Shown here: positions 19,995 to 29,188 of the stretch, one piece after another
How positions within the stretch are numbered: position 1 is the stretch's first letter
Layout: every line of letters begins with the position of its first letter
NCBI GenBank assembly: GCA_033763935.1
Contig: JANRJO010000068.1
Span: 124,001-188,000 of the forward strand
DNA: 64,000 bases
Source: DALYJJ01 sp033763935
GTDB lineage: Bacteria; Acidobacteriota; Terriglobia; Bryobacterales; Bryobacteraceae
Direction: 5' to 3'
Notes under the pieces: generated by a model
Told to the model about the DNA's origin: nothing
Seen by the model: only the letters and a program-made list of their open reading frames with translations
Database searches by the model: none
Program-made: the position numbers and the translations under genes

Positions 19995-20972
19995 ATGAAA
20001 TTTGCACTGCTTCGCGTACTCCCCGTCGCCGTGGCCGGCCTCATGCTCGCCGCCCCCGCCGCGGCCGTTGACGCCGAACTCCTCGGCATGGTCATGCCCG
20101 AAGCCCGCTTCGTCGGCGGCATCAACGTCATGGAGGCCAAGGCGTCGCCGTTCGGCCGCTTCGTCCTCAATAAGCTCCAGGCGGAAGAGGAGGAACTGCA
20201 GCGCTTCGTCCTGAAAACCGGCCTCGACCCCCGGCAGGATATCCGCGAAATGCTGATGGCCTCTACCGGCGAGAAAGCGCAGACTCTCCTCCTCGCCGCC
20301 GGCAACTTTGCCGCCGCCCGCCTCCTCTCCGCCGCCCAGTCGGAAGGCCTCACGGTGACGAAGTATAAGGACGCCGATATCATCGTCCTTGCCAAGCCCG
20401 GCCGCGCCAATGCGGAACGCGCCCCCTGGGTTGCCCTCCTCAACGGCAACGTCGCCGTCATCGGCGAACAGAGCCTCGTGAAGGCCGCCGTGGATCGCCG
20501 CGGCAGCATCTCGCTCAAAGCCTCACTTGCCCAGAACGCCCGCAACTGGAGCACTCAATACCACGCTTGGATGACCACGGACCAGCCCGCTGCCAAACTC
20601 GCCGCCGCTCCCGCTCCCGCCCCGGGCGCCCCCAACAACAATCCCATCCGCCCCGAATACCTCCAGGCCATCGATGAAGCCAGCGGCGGTATTCGTTTCG
20701 GCTCCTCCACCGTCGACATCGCCAGCGAAGCCCTCGCCCGCACGGACCGCGATGCCCAGGCCCTTGTGGACGTCGCCCGCTTCCTCGCGTCCCTAGCCCA
20801 GGGCCGCCAGCAGCAGATGCCCTCCGCCGCCGCCGCGCTCCTGCAGTCCATGAACGTCAACCAGCAGGGCCGCACCGTCCGGCTGACCGCCACCATGCCC
20901 GAAGCCGACCTCGAGAAGCTCCTCGACACGCCCCGCCACCGCCCCGCGGCCAAAACCGCCGCCCGTCATTAG
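19995..20972 (+). CDS. Secreted hypothetical protein
   Basis: ATG 19995 follows GGAGAGGACAGG and opens a clean signal peptide (MKFALLRVLPVAVAGLMLAA, cut after PAAAVDA), giving 325 residues. An in-frame upstream start at 19914 would put a charged stretch before the signal. The mature protein has a repeated pattern of helix-rich segments, an Ala/Pro linker (LAAAPAPAPGAPNNNP) near residue 200 and a C-terminal basic tail. No catalytic motif is seen. I recall similar proteins of unknown function in Solibacter-type genomes. Role unknown. Confidence 0.72.
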   Translation: MKFALLRVLPVAVAGLMLAAPAAAVDAELLGMVMPEARFVGGINVMEAKASPFGRFVLNKLQAEEEELQRFVLKTGLDPRQDIREMLMASTGEKAQTLLLAAGNFAAARLLSAAQSEGLTVTKYKDADIIVLAKPGRANAERAPWVALLNGNVAVIGEQSLVKAAVDRRGSISLKASLAQNARNWSTQYHAWMTTDQPAAKLAAAPAPAPGAPNNNPIRPEYLQAIDEASGGIRFGSSTVDIASEALARTDRDAQALVDVARFLASLAQGRQQQMPSAAAALLQSMNVNQQGRTVRLTATMPEADLEKLLDTPRHRPAAKTAARH

Positions 20973-21007
20973 CGGGAAGGAATTGGAGCGGCGGCCACCC
21001 GGCCCGG

Positions 21008-23365
21008 CTAATCGCTGAACGTCAGATTCTGCGTCGCCGTAGCCGGGTAGCCCCGCTGGTGCGGCATCGGCAGCACCGGCAGCACCGCCGGCCTTCGCGC
21101 CGCGCGCGCGGCCAACAGGAGCTCTTCCATCCTCGCCTGCGTCTGGTTCCACGACATCGACGCCAGGAAGCCGTCCGCCCGCTCCAACCGCGCCGCGTCG
21201 CGCTTCTCACCCGCCAGCGCCGCCTCCAACGCTTCCACGAACGCCTGCGGCTGGTCAGCAATCCGCACCAGTCCCGCCTCGCCGTACGTCCGCACCACGT
21301 CCCGAATCGACGTCGAAACCACCGGGCACCCGGCGGCCAGATACTCGGGCGTCTTCGTCGGGCTGATGTGCCGCGTGGCGTCGTTCCGCGCGAAGGGCAT
21401 CATCGCCGCTTCCCATCCCGCCATGTACGCCGGCAGCTCCTCGTATTGCTTCGGCCCCAGGTAGTGAATGTTCTCCCGCCGCGGAAGATCGTCCTGCCGG
21501 ATCTTCGCCAGCGGTCCCACCATCACGAACTGCCACTCCGGCCGCAGCCGCGCCGCCTCGTTCAGCAGGTCCAGGTCGATTCGCTCGTCGATCACGCCGC
21601 AATAGCCGATGCGCGGCTCCGCGATCCCGCTCTGGTCCGCCGGCTCGTCGCTCCAGTCTCGTGCGCGCCGGAAGTGCGGTACATCCACGCTGCTCGGGAA
21701 CGGGTGCACGTTTGCGTGCCGCCCGCGCTTCGCCTCGTACAGGCTGAAGCCCCCGGTGAATACCACATCCGCCTTTCGCAGCAGCGCCGCCTCTCGCTCC
21801 ACCAGCACCGGCGGAGCCCCGCGGAACAGCGAGAGTTCGTCCATGCAGTCGTACGCCACGACCTCCGGCCGCAGGCTTCGCGTGAAGCCCAGGGCCATCG
21901 GCGTGTAATACCACGCGTAGTAGCGCCGGATGTCGTAATCGCCCAGCATCTGCTCCAGGAGAGCGCTCTGTATCTGCTCGGATTCCCTTAGCTCCAGCCC
22001 CCGCGGCAAGAGCGGCGTCGCCACGTAGACCCCCGTCTTCAAACACTGCCGCACCGCCATCCGCGGCGCCCCCTCGGCTCCCACCGGCTCCTCCACGAAG
22101 AACACCCGGTAGTCCTTCGCGAACCGGCTCATCAGATGTTGCGGGCGCTGGAACACGTGGTCCCACCGGAGGTGAGACAGGCAAACCAGGTCCACGCGGT
22201 TTTGTTTTACCCGCAGCGGCGCTGGCGGCATCTGCGTGACGCCCGGCTGCGCCCCCGCAAACGCCTGCGCCTGCCGCCGCCACTCCCTCGCCAGCCCCTC
22301 GTGGACCCTGCGAAAGCCGTCCTTGTCGGCCATCCCCAAGAGGCCGTCCTGGCAGATCCGGTTGTCGTCCCAGCATGGGTGATCGGCGATGGGATACCAG
22401 CAGATCCCCTCGAGCGGCGCCTGCCAGGCCATGGCTTTCCGGCACTCCTCGGCCATGTACGCCAGCCAGCGCGGCCGCCCCTCGCCCTCCGCCCCCGTCG
22501 CCGAAACCATCATCGGTCTTCGGTAGCGCTCGTACACCTCCCCTAGAATCTCCGAAAACGGCCGGTACCGGATATCGCCCAGCCACACCGTCTCGCCTTC
22601 CAGCACCCACTGGTTCCGCTCATAGTAGTCCAGCCCGATCACGTCCAGGTACTCTTCTCTCCCGCCCAGCCCCGGCTCCAGGCGCCCCGCGATCATGTCC
22701 CAGGTCTGAAATTGGCTCTGCCGCGCCCGCTCCGCTTCTTCAATCTCCGCGTGGCTGTGACCCTTCGGGTGGATGTGGATCGCCGGCTCCGGATGGATCA
22801 GCCGCGCTCCCGGCGCCGCCGCTCGGATGGCGCGAATCCCGGCAATCGCCGCCCGCACCATCTGCACCTTCAACTCCCAGCCGCGCCCGTGCTCGAAGGG
22901 ATTTAAATGGCCTGCCTCGCCGCCTGCCCACGCTAGAAATGAGATCTCGTTGAACGGTGATATCAGTGGCGTCTGCACCCCCTCCGCCACCAGTAATTTC
23001 GTGAATGCGCCCGCAAACGCCGCGTACCGCTCAACAAAAGTGTCCGAAAAAATGTCCAGGTCCGCGGGCCAGCCATAGTGAAACAGGTCCCAAATCACCT
23101 GCGTAGCCGCCTCCCGGGCCGCCCGCACCGCGCTCCGCGCCGTACTCCAATCGAACGACCCCGCCTGGTCCACTGCATGCCACCGGACGCTGTCCCGCAC
23201 GGTCCGGATACCCAGCCGCGCTAACGCCGTATAGTCCTGCCGCGCCAGTACATCATGGCGTGTCAGCGCCGGCAGGTCCAGTCTCCTGCCGTCCTGCGTC
23301 ACCTGCGTCGAAGACTCAAACCCGCCGAAGAGAAAACTGTCCAATAAGCGTGCATTTGAATACAC
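21008..23365 (-). CDS. Glycosidase-like domain fused to a glycosyltransferase
   Basis: A 785-residue fusion starting at GTG 23365 with GGAG six bases upstream. Residues 1-375 form a clan-A-like TIM barrel similar to GH1 or beta-glucosidase-like proteins: GIRTVRDSVRWHAVD, VIWDLFHYGWPADLDIF, an NE pair in ISPFNEISFLAW, and ATGAEGEGR near the expected nucleophile. Residues of about 390-770 form a GT-B glycosyltransferase (DLVCLSHLRWDHVFQRPQHL, VAYDCMDELSLF, RIGYCGVIDERID and FARNDATRHISPTKTPEYLAAGCPVV). No signal peptide is seen, so it is cytoplasmic. It is divergent from the GH2 gene and probably makes or trims a surface glycan. Confidence 0.87.
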   Translation of the reverse strand: MYSNARLLDSFLFGGFESSTQVTQDGRRLDLPALTRHDVLARQDYTALARLGIRTVRDSVRWHAVDQAGSFDWSTARSAVRAAREAATQVIWDLFHYGWPADLDIFSDTFVERYAAFAGAFTKLLVAEGVQTPLISPFNEISFLAWAGGEAGHLNPFEHGRGWELKVQMVRAAIAGIRAIRAAAPGARLIHPEPAIHIHPKGHSHAEIEEAERARQSQFQTWDMIAGRLEPGLGGREEYLDVIGLDYYERNQWVLEGETVWLGDIRYRPFSEILGEVYERYRRPMMVSATGAEGEGRPRWLAYMAEECRKAMAWQAPLEGICWYPIADHPCWDDNRICQDGLLGMADKDGFRRVHEGLAREWRRQAQAFAGAQPGVTQMPPAPLRVKQNRVDLVCLSHLRWDHVFQRPQHLMSRFAKDYRVFFVEEPVGAEGAPRMAVRQCLKTGVYVATPLLPRGLELRESEQIQSALLEQMLGDYDIRRYYAWYYTPMALGFTRSLRPEVVAYDCMDELSLFRGAPPVLVEREAALLRKADVVFTGGFSLYEAKRGRHANVHPFPSSVDVPHFRRARDWSDEPADQSGIAEPRIGYCGVIDERIDLDLLNEAARLRPEWQFVMVGPLAKIRQDDLPRRENIHYLGPKQYEELPAYMAGWEAAMMPFARNDATRHISPTKTPEYLAAGCPVVSTSIRDVVRTYGEAGLVRIADQPQAFVEALEAALAGEKRDAARLERADGFLASMSWNQTQARMEELLLAARAARRPAVLPVLPMPHQRGYPATATQNLTFSD

Positions 23366-23528
23366 GAATCGCTCCTTTGTATGACTTTCGTATGCGCTTT
23401 CGGTATTTCGGCGCTACTGTCGGCGGAAGTGAGGGCAATAGGGGCCTCGCGCCGTCCCCGCTAAAGTAAGACTTATTTAATCGCGCCGAGTTTCCGATTG
23501 CGTGAACCCATACGCAACGCGACTTTTA

Positions 23529-23559
23529 TTGCAAACATCCAACAGATGCAGGGTATAAT
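23529..23559 (+). promoter_or_regulatory. Candidate sigma-70-type promoter for the GH2 gene
   Basis: A perfect TATAAT stands at 23554-23559 in the 250-bp divergent region. The best upstream match is TTGCAA at 23529-23534, with a long 19-bp spacer. Transcription would begin near 23566, about 50 bp before the GH2 ATG. The rest of this intergenic stretch is AT-richer than its surroundings and contains short TTTCGGTAT-like repeats near 23385-23420, but no other gene. Confidence 0.45.
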
Positions 23560-23616
23560 CGAGTTTCCAAAAAACTGATCACTCGCTGTCCTTGCGGACG
23601 GAAGGTGGGCCGACCA

Positions 23617-25431
23617 ATGTTGGAAATCTGTTCAGACGCGAACAGTGTGCCTCCGCGACCGGAGTATCCGAACCCTCAGTTCGAACGCCGCTTCTGGCTC
23701 TCGCTGAATGGCGACTGGCGCTTTGATTTCGATGACGCCTCCGAAGGCCTGGCTCACGGCTGGTACCGTCCCGGCCACCTCCTTCCCCGTAGCATTCGCG
23801 TTCCGTTCTGCTTCGAAAGCCACGCGAGCGGTATCGCCGATACCGGCTTCCACCCCGTCTGCTGGTACAGCCGGCTCTTCCGTGTCCCCGAGCACTGGAC
23901 CGGCCGCACTCTCCTTCGCTTCGGCGCCGTCGACTACCGCGCCGATGTCTGGGTCAACGGCGCGCATGCCGGCAGTCACGAGGGCGGCCAGACCCCCTTC
24001 GCCATCGACGTCAGCACTCTCCTGATCGCCAGCGGCGAGAACACCGTCACCGTCCGCGTCGAAGACCCGCCCCAGGATCGCTCCATCCCCCGCGGCAAGC
24101 AGTACTGGAAGCCCCAGTCCGAGTTCATCTGGTACACCCGCACCTCCGGCATCTGGCAGAGCGTCTGGCTGGAATCCGTAGGCGGCTCGTTTCTCGAGTC
24201 CGTCCGCGTCACCGCCCACCACGACGGCCGCCTCTCCTTCGAACCCATCGTCGCCCACGCCAAACCGGGCCTGCTCTTCTCGGCGAAGGTCTCCCTTGCC
24301 GGGGAACCCGTCTGGCAGGGCATGACCTCCCTCAACGGCGCCTGCACCACTCTCTCCACCCACATCGACGATTGCCGCCCCTGGTCCCCCGACAGCCCCG
24401 ATCTCTACGACGTCACCTTCGAACTCCTCGACAACGGCGCCGCCCTCGATACCGTCCAGTCTTACTTCGGCTTCCGCTCCGTCGAAGTGCGCGACGGCGC
24501 GCTGTATCTGAACAACGCCCCGCTCCAGCTCCGCTTCGTACTCGACCAGGGCTACTGGCCCGATACCCTGCTCACACCGCCCAGCGACGAAGCCATCCTC
24601 TCCGACATCCGCTCCGCCCTCTCGCTCGGCTTTAATGGCGTCCGCAAACACCAGAAGGTGGAAGACCCCCGCTTCCTCTATTGGGCCGACCGCCTCGGCC
24701 TCCTCGTCTCCGGCGAAATCGGCAATGCCTGCGCCTTCACCCCCCAATCCGTCGCCCGCCTCACCCGCGAGTGGACTGAGGTCATCGAGCGCGACTACAA
24801 CCATCCGTCCATCATCATGTGGATTCCCCTCAACGAAAGTTGGGGCGTCCCCGACCTCCGCGACCCCCGCCAGCAGAACCACCTTCGCGCCATGTACGCC
24901 CTCACCAAGTCGCTCGACGCCACGCGCCTGGTCATCGACAACGACGGATGGGAGCACACCGAGATGACCGACCTCTTCGGCGTCCACGACTACACGCCCA
25001 AAGGCGCCGACCTCGCCGCCAAGTACCAGAAGCCCATTGAACAGGCGCCTCGCATCCCCACCATCGCCCGCCCCTCGCTCGTCAAGGACGGCCACTACAA
25101 TGGCGCCCCGCTCTTCCTCTCCGAGTTCGGCGGTGTCGCCTACGTTCCCCCCCGCACCGCCGTCGCCCAGGATGCCTGGGGCTACTATGGCGTCGAATGT
25201 GAGTACAGCGAGGCGCTCGCCCGTATCCGCGACCTGCTGGCAGCCGCCGCCCGCCTCCCCGGCTCCGTCGGCTTCTGTTACACCCAGCTCACCGACGTCG
25301 AGCAGGAGATCAACGGTCTCTTTACCTACGACCGCCGTCCCAAGTTCGATCCCCGCGAGATCCGCGCCGCCATGGGCGTCGAACCCATCGCCGAGATCCC
25401 CGGCAAGTGCGCCTCCGCCACGGCCGCCTAG
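23617..25431 (+). CDS. Glycoside hydrolase family 2 (beta-galactosidase/glucuronidase-like)
   Basis: The protein has 604 residues from ATG 23617; a GTG at 23605 would add four. Order: N-terminal sugar-binding jelly roll (RFWLSLNGDWRFDFD, WVNGAHAGSHEGGQTPFAID), immunoglobulin-like domain, then TIM barrel from about 300. Catalytic residues are visible: the acid/base Glu in NHPSIIMWIPLNESWG and the nucleophile Glu in LFLSEFGGVAY. There is no signal peptide, so it should be cytoplasmic. The substrate could be a beta-galactoside, glucuronide or mannoside. It sits in a carbohydrate gene cluster with a glycosyltransferase and a polysaccharide deacetylase. Confidence 0.9.
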   Translation: MLEICSDANSVPPRPEYPNPQFERRFWLSLNGDWRFDFDDASEGLAHGWYRPGHLLPRSIRVPFCFESHASGIADTGFHPVCWYSRLFRVPEHWTGRTLLRFGAVDYRADVWVNGAHAGSHEGGQTPFAIDVSTLLIASGENTVTVRVEDPPQDRSIPRGKQYWKPQSEFIWYTRTSGIWQSVWLESVGGSFLESVRVTAHHDGRLSFEPIVAHAKPGLLFSAKVSLAGEPVWQGMTSLNGACTTLSTHIDDCRPWSPDSPDLYDVTFELLDNGAALDTVQSYFGFRSVEVRDGALYLNNAPLQLRFVLDQGYWPDTLLTPPSDEAILSDIRSALSLGFNGVRKHQKVEDPRFLYWADRLGLLVSGEIGNACAFTPQSVARLTREWTEVIERDYNHPSIIMWIPLNESWGVPDLRDPRQQNHLRAMYALTKSLDATRLVIDNDGWEHTEMTDLFGVHDYTPKGADLAAKYQKPIEQAPRIPTIARPSLVKDGHYNGAPLFLSEFGGVAYVPPRTAVAQDAWGYYGVECEYSEALARIRDLLAAAARLPGSVGFCYTQLTDVEQEINGLFTYDRRPKFDPREIRAAMGVEPIAEIPGKCASATAA

Positions 25432-25452
25432 CAGCCCGCAACGGCGCGCTGC

Positions 25453-26502
25453 CTACGCCTCGAAACACCCCCTCAACGCCGGATCCCCATCGATCATCGC
25501 CTCGATCTCGGGCCAGCAGTCCCGCGTGGAAAGCACCGTGTGAAAGTCGTCCTTGATTCCCGGCGCCGCCGCCACCGCCGCCTTCCATTCGGCCCGCGAA
25601 AAAGGCGACTGCCGCACGGACTCCCAGAACCCCGTCGTCTCAAACAGCCCGGCGATTCGTTCGTGCTGGTTGTCCTGCAGCCGGCTCACCAGGTACGCCG
25701 CCGTCCCCGTCTGCAGCCCGTGCATCACCGGCCGCGCGCCGCTCGTATCCAGCGCATGGCTGATCAGGTGCTCTGACCCGCTCGCCGGCCGCGAGGAACC
25801 CGCGATCTCCATCGCCACTCCGTTCAGCATCAGGGCCGTCGCCAACAGCCGAATCCCGTTCGCGTCCCGCGTCGGGCTGGCCATGAACTGGTACACCGTC
25901 GCATCGGAAAGCAGCGCCGCCAGGTCGTTCACCGGCGTCCCGTTGGCGTGAAACGCCAGCTTCCAGTCGAACACCGCGGTCAGCTTCGCCGTCAGGTCGC
26001 CCACCCCCGAATGCCACAACTTCACCGGCGCCCGCAGGCAGACGTCCGTGTCCACCACCACCCCGTGCGGCAGCCCCGTCGGCAGCGACTTGCGCTTGCC
26101 CTCCAGCGTCAGGCTCGACTGCGGCGAACAGAACCCGTCGTTTGAAAGCGACGTGGGAACCGCAAAGTACGGCAGCCCCGCCAGGGACGATACATACTTC
26201 CCCACGTCCAGCGCCTTGCCTCCCCCCAAACCCACTACTGCCTGCGTCCCCCGCGCCAGTCCGCCCAGCAGCGCTACCGCGTTCTCCACGCTCGCCTGCC
26301 GTACCTCCACCTCCTGCCGCAGGTCGATGTCATGCTGCGCGAGGCTCCGCCGCGCCGCCTCCAGAATCGGCGCGTGCAGCCCTTCGCTCACAAAGAGCGC
26401 CGCCCGCCGGAAGCCCGGCCGCTGGAGGTACAGTCCCACCCGGTCCAGCGCCCCGCTCTTCATCCGCACCAGCTCCGGTACCTGTATATGCTGCTTCCTC
26501 AT
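25453..26502 (-). CDS. sn-Glycerol-1-phosphate dehydrogenase-like enzyme (EgsA/AraM family)
   Basis: ATG 26502 overlaps the HAD gene stop (ATGA), giving 349 residues. The NAD(P) site GLGGGKALDVGKYVSSL and the block PYFAVPTSLSNDGFCSPQSSL are diagnostic of glycerol-1-phosphate dehydrogenases rather than general iron alcohol dehydrogenases. Metal ligands appear as Asp in GVGDLTAK, His in SEHLISHAL and His in MHGLQTGTA. The enzyme interconverts dihydroxyacetone phosphate and sn-glycerol-1-phosphate, the archaeal-type enantiomer. The coupled HAD phosphatase and upstream polysaccharide deacetylase suggest use in a surface polymer or lipid. Confidence 0.85.
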   Translation of the reverse strand: MRKQHIQVPELVRMKSGALDRVGLYLQRPGFRRAALFVSEGLHAPILEAARRSLAQHDIDLRQEVEVRQASVENAVALLGGLARGTQAVVGLGGGKALDVGKYVSSLAGLPYFAVPTSLSNDGFCSPQSSLTLEGKRKSLPTGLPHGVVVDTDVCLRAPVKLWHSGVGDLTAKLTAVFDWKLAFHANGTPVNDLAALLSDATVYQFMASPTRDANGIRLLATALMLNGVAMEIAGSSRPASGSEHLISHALDTSGARPVMHGLQTGTAAYLVSRLQDNQHERIAGLFETTGFWESVRQSPFSRAEWKAAVAAAPGIKDDFHTVLSTRDCWPEIEAMIDGDPALRGCFEA

Positions 26503-27143
26503 TGCGCCCCCAGGAGCCGGTCGACTACCTCCGACCAACGCGCGTAGCTCGTGAACGCCTCGCCGCGCCGCCGCAGCTCTTCTGCCAGATACGCCCGCGC
26601 GAACCGCACCTCCGGCTTCACCAGCAGGGCGGGGAAGACGTCGGGCGGGCCGTCCCCCGCAAATGCCACCCGCTCTCCGCGCGCCAGCGCATCCCGGACC
26701 ACGGCCGCCTTATCTACGCCAACGTCTTCGGAATAGAATCTCGATCCCCGGTTCCGCTCCAGCACCAGTCCCCGCCCGTCCTCGATCCGCCCCGGGTTCG
26801 AATGCACTGTCGCGCTCACGCCATGCCTGGCCAGGATGCGGTCGATGTACCACGATGACCCCGCCGATACGATCACCAGCTCCCAGCCGGCCTCGCTCAG
26901 CCGTCGCGCCGCCGCTCCCAACTCCGGGTCCGGTGCCGTGTCCCCCAGCAGATCTTCGAGCGCCGCCTCCTCGGACGGTGCGTGCGAGAAGTACGCCGCC
27001 ATCGCGTCAAAATGCGAAAGCGAACCCGACCGGTACCGCTCGAAGTAGTCCGCCCGAGGCGGCCGCATGTACCGCTCGGCGATCAATGCGTAGAAGTCGT
27101 TGCGCGTGATGGTGCCGTCGAAATCGGAGACCAGGATGTTCAT
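26499..27143 (-). CDS. HAD-IB-like phosphatase (MtnX/SerB-like)
   Basis: ATG 27143 yields 214 residues beginning directly with the catalytic motif (MNILVSDFDGTITRNDF: DxDGT). Motif II is VIVSAGSSWYID and the acidic motif is VAFAGDGPPDVFPALL. The size and the FDGTIT.nDF signature fit the MtnX/phosphoserine-phosphatase-like HAD-IB branch. An open frame continues upstream, but as low-complexity Arg/Gly sequence. It lies 37 bp after the deacetylase and overlaps the G1P dehydrogenase by 4 bp, so glycerol phosphates are natural candidate substrates. Confidence 0.85.
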   Translation of the reverse strand: MNILVSDFDGTITRNDFYALIAERYMRPPRADYFERYRSGSLSHFDAMAAYFSHAPSEEAALEDLLGDTAPDPELGAAARRLSEAGWELVIVSAGSSWYIDRILARHGVSATVHSNPGRIEDGRGLVLERNRGSRFYSEDVGVDKAAVVRDALARGERVAFAGDGPPDVFPALLVKPEVRFARAYLAEELRRRGEAFTSYARWSEVVDRLLGAQ

Positions 27144-27180
27144 GCTCACTGAGCAGTCTAGCGTGCGGTGGCCCGCCCCC

Positions 27181-28296
27181 TCACGCCCCTGCCGCGGCTG
27201 CTGCTCGGGCCCGCCTGCGCGCCGGCGCTCCTTCCGGCGCCAACTGCGTCGCGTCCCCGTACTCATGCTGCCGCGGCACGAATTCCGCAAACCCGCTCAG
27301 CCAGCCCCGCAGCTCCGCCTCGGAAACGCGCGAGGTGTCCACGAATCGGGGCAGCTCCCACAGGTTGACGTCCGCCCCCGCCAGCCCCGGATTGCACGTC
27401 GTCGCCGAGGTGATCCCGCGTTCCGCCAGCCACCCCTCAAACTCCGGCAGATGGTAGCCGCCGGGATAGCAGTACGCTCTCGGCGCCACTCCCGTCAGCG
27501 CGGTAATTGCCTCCCGGTTCTCGTCCAGCTCTTCCAGGAACCGCCCGCGATGCCGGTGGAGCGTGTGCCTGTGCCCGTGCATCTCGATACGCACGCCCTT
27601 CGCCGCCGCGTCCCGCACCTCGCCGGCGTTCATCAGCTGCAGAATCCTCGCCCGGAGTACCTCATCCCAGTCGATCCCCAATCGAAAGGCCAACGCCCGT
27701 AACACCTGGTTCTTCTCGTACCCGCCCAGCCCCTGCGCCCCGCAGTAGGCGTGCACCCGCGCCGCCGCCTCCTCACGCCCGCGCGCATCCAGCACGTCCT
27801 CGAAGATGCCCGTTTCCGGCCACCACAGCCGCTCCCCGCGGCCGCGCCACAGCAGGTACCGCAGCGTTGGATTGAACACCGGAACGTTGTACTGCGAGTA
27901 GTAGGTGGTCAGGTACACCGTCGAGGGCCAGCCTCGCCCCGCCAGCACCGGCAGCGCCCGCGCGTGGAAGTCATGGAATCCGTCGTCAAAGGTGATGCAG
28001 ACCGCGCGTGGCGGCAGCGTCCCCTCGCGCAGCATCTCGAGCGCCGGCCCGAGCGGCAGCACCGCGCACCCCGCATCCGCCACCACTTCCATCCGCCGCG
28101 CAAACCGCTCCGGAGACACATAGAGCGCCGGGTCCCATTCGTGTTCGTCCCGGAGCGACACCCCGTGATAACAGAGGATCAGAAGCCGCCGCCTCCGCCA
28201 CTCGCTTCCCAGCAGCGCTGCGTTCAACCCGCTGCCCTCTGCCGCCGCGTGCAGCCACCGCTTCAATCCGTGCCAGGCGGTCAGTGCGAGCGGCAA
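27181..28296 (-). CDS. Polysaccharide deacetylase family protein (NodB/PgdA-like, CE4)
   Basis: A 371-residue protein. The NodB core begins at LLILCYHGVS, then AVCITFDDGFHDFHARALPVL (TFDDG with the catalytic base and metal Asp), EMHGHRHTLHR (metal His pair) and AYCYPGGY. It removes N- or O-acetyl groups from polysaccharide amino sugars. The N-terminus (LTAWHGLKRWLHAAAEGS) is not a convincing signal peptide. It is the first gene of a three-gene operon with the HAD phosphatase and G1P dehydrogenase. Family members often belong to exopolysaccharide or glycolipid clusters. Confidence 0.88.
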   Translation of the reverse strand: MPLALTAWHGLKRWLHAAAEGSGLNAALLGSEWRRRRLLILCYHGVSLRDEHEWDPALYVSPERFARRMEVVADAGCAVLPLGPALEMLREGTLPPRAVCITFDDGFHDFHARALPVLAGRGWPSTVYLTTYYSQYNVPVFNPTLRYLLWRGRGERLWWPETGIFEDVLDARGREEAAARVHAYCGAQGLGGYEKNQVLRALAFRLGIDWDEVLRARILQLMNAGEVRDAAAKGVRIEMHGHRHTLHRHRGRFLEELDENREAITALTGVAPRAYCYPGGYHLPEFEGWLAERGITSATTCNPGLAGADVNLWELPRFVDTSRVSEAELRGWLSGFAEFVPRQHEYGDATQLAPEGAPARRRARAAAAAGA

Positions 28297-28388
28297 TCAC
28301 CGGTTCCCTTCGGTACAAAAGAGGCCTCATCGTCCGATTCCTCTCATGGAATCTCTTTCGCCGCCGGCAATGTGCCACACTCGTTCCC

Positions 28389-29003
28389 ATGACGCGCGTG
28401 CAGGTCGTTTTCTACTCCATGTACGGTCACATGTGGCGAACGGCGGAGGCCGTCGCCGAAGGGGCCCGCGAGGTGCCTGATACCGAAGTGCTCCTCACCC
28501 AGGTGGCCGAGTTGGTCGGCCCCGAAGCTCTCGAGCGCACCGGCGCCGGAAAGGCCCGCGCCCAGTTTGCCCATATCCCCGTCGCCACTTCTGAGCAACT
28601 TCCCGAAGCCGATGCCATCATCGTCGGCTCGCCTACTCGCTTCGGCTCCATGGCGGCCCAGATGCGGAACTTCTGGGACCAGACCGGCCAGCTCTGGGCC
28701 AAAGGCGCCCTGATCGGCAAGGTAGGCAGCGCCTTCGCCTCCACCGCCACCCAGCACGGCGGCCAGGAAACCACCCTGTTCAGCATCCTCACCACCATGC
28801 TGCACCACGGTATGGTGTTGGTCGGCGTCCCCTACTCCGAAGCCCGCCAAATGACCATCTCCGAGATCACCGGCGGCTCCCCCTACGGCGCTACCACCAT
28901 CACCGGTGGCGACGGTTCGCGCATGCCCTCGGACAACGAACTGGCCATCGCTCGATTCCAGGGTCGGTATGTCGCCGAGATTGCCAAGAGACTGAGACGG
29001 TAA
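28389..29003 (+). CDS. wrbA: NAD(P)H:quinone oxidoreductase, flavodoxin-like
   Basis: ATG 28389 gives 204 residues, matching WrbA at about 198. The frame is open upstream but lacks homology there. The FMN phosphate loop is VFYSMYGHMWRTAEAV. Other hallmarks are DAIIVGSPTRFGSMAAQMRNFWDQTG, KVGSAFASTATQHGGQETTLFSI and the C-terminal GSPYGATTITGGDGSRMPSDNEL. It forms a tetramer that reduces quinones by two electrons, protecting against redox cycling. It appears monocistronic, with its own short upstream region divergent from the deacetylase operon. Confidence 0.95.
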   Translation: MTRVQVVFYSMYGHMWRTAEAVAEGAREVPDTEVLLTQVAELVGPEALERTGAGKARAQFAHIPVATSEQLPEADAIIVGSPTRFGSMAAQMRNFWDQTGQLWAKGALIGKVGSAFASTATQHGGQETTLFSILTTMLHHGMVLVGVPYSEARQMTISEITGGSPYGATTITGGDGSRMPSDNELAIARFQGRYVAEIAKRLRR

Positions 29004-29115
29004 GGCCCTACACCTTCCGGTAACTGTTCTTCCGTTTTTCACATGCGCCAGGTGGCAGCCTCTCGTATGAGCTTGAAAAACCGGATACTCTTGAGAGAGA
29101 GCGTACTTTTTTAAG

Positions 29116-29132
29116 TGGCCCGAAAGTTGCTA
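29116..29132 (+). promoter_or_regulatory. Sigma-54 (-24/-12) promoter upstream of the sensor kinase
   Basis: TGGCCCGAAAGTTGCTA matches the -24/-12 consensus TGGCACG-N4-TTGCW at all positions except one C for A. The invariant GG (29117-29118) and GC (29129-29130) are separated by exactly 10 bp. The expected start is near 29142, about 47 bp before the GTG of the histidine kinase. The operon downstream encodes an NtrC-type activator, so autoregulation is likely. Confidence 0.8.
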
Positions 29133-29188
29133 CATCTCCGCTAGGGAACGGTGTAGACGCTCCCCGCGCCCGGAATGCGCCCGCTGCC

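Noticed and set aside
23385..23425. Repeated TTTCGTATG / TTTCGGTAT-like words
   Set aside because: Imperfect, only two to three copies and no regular period; not a convincing repeat array.
23632..25095. 487-codon minus-strand frame opposite GH2
   Set aside because: Antisense shadow; GH2 catalytic motifs are clear on the other strand.
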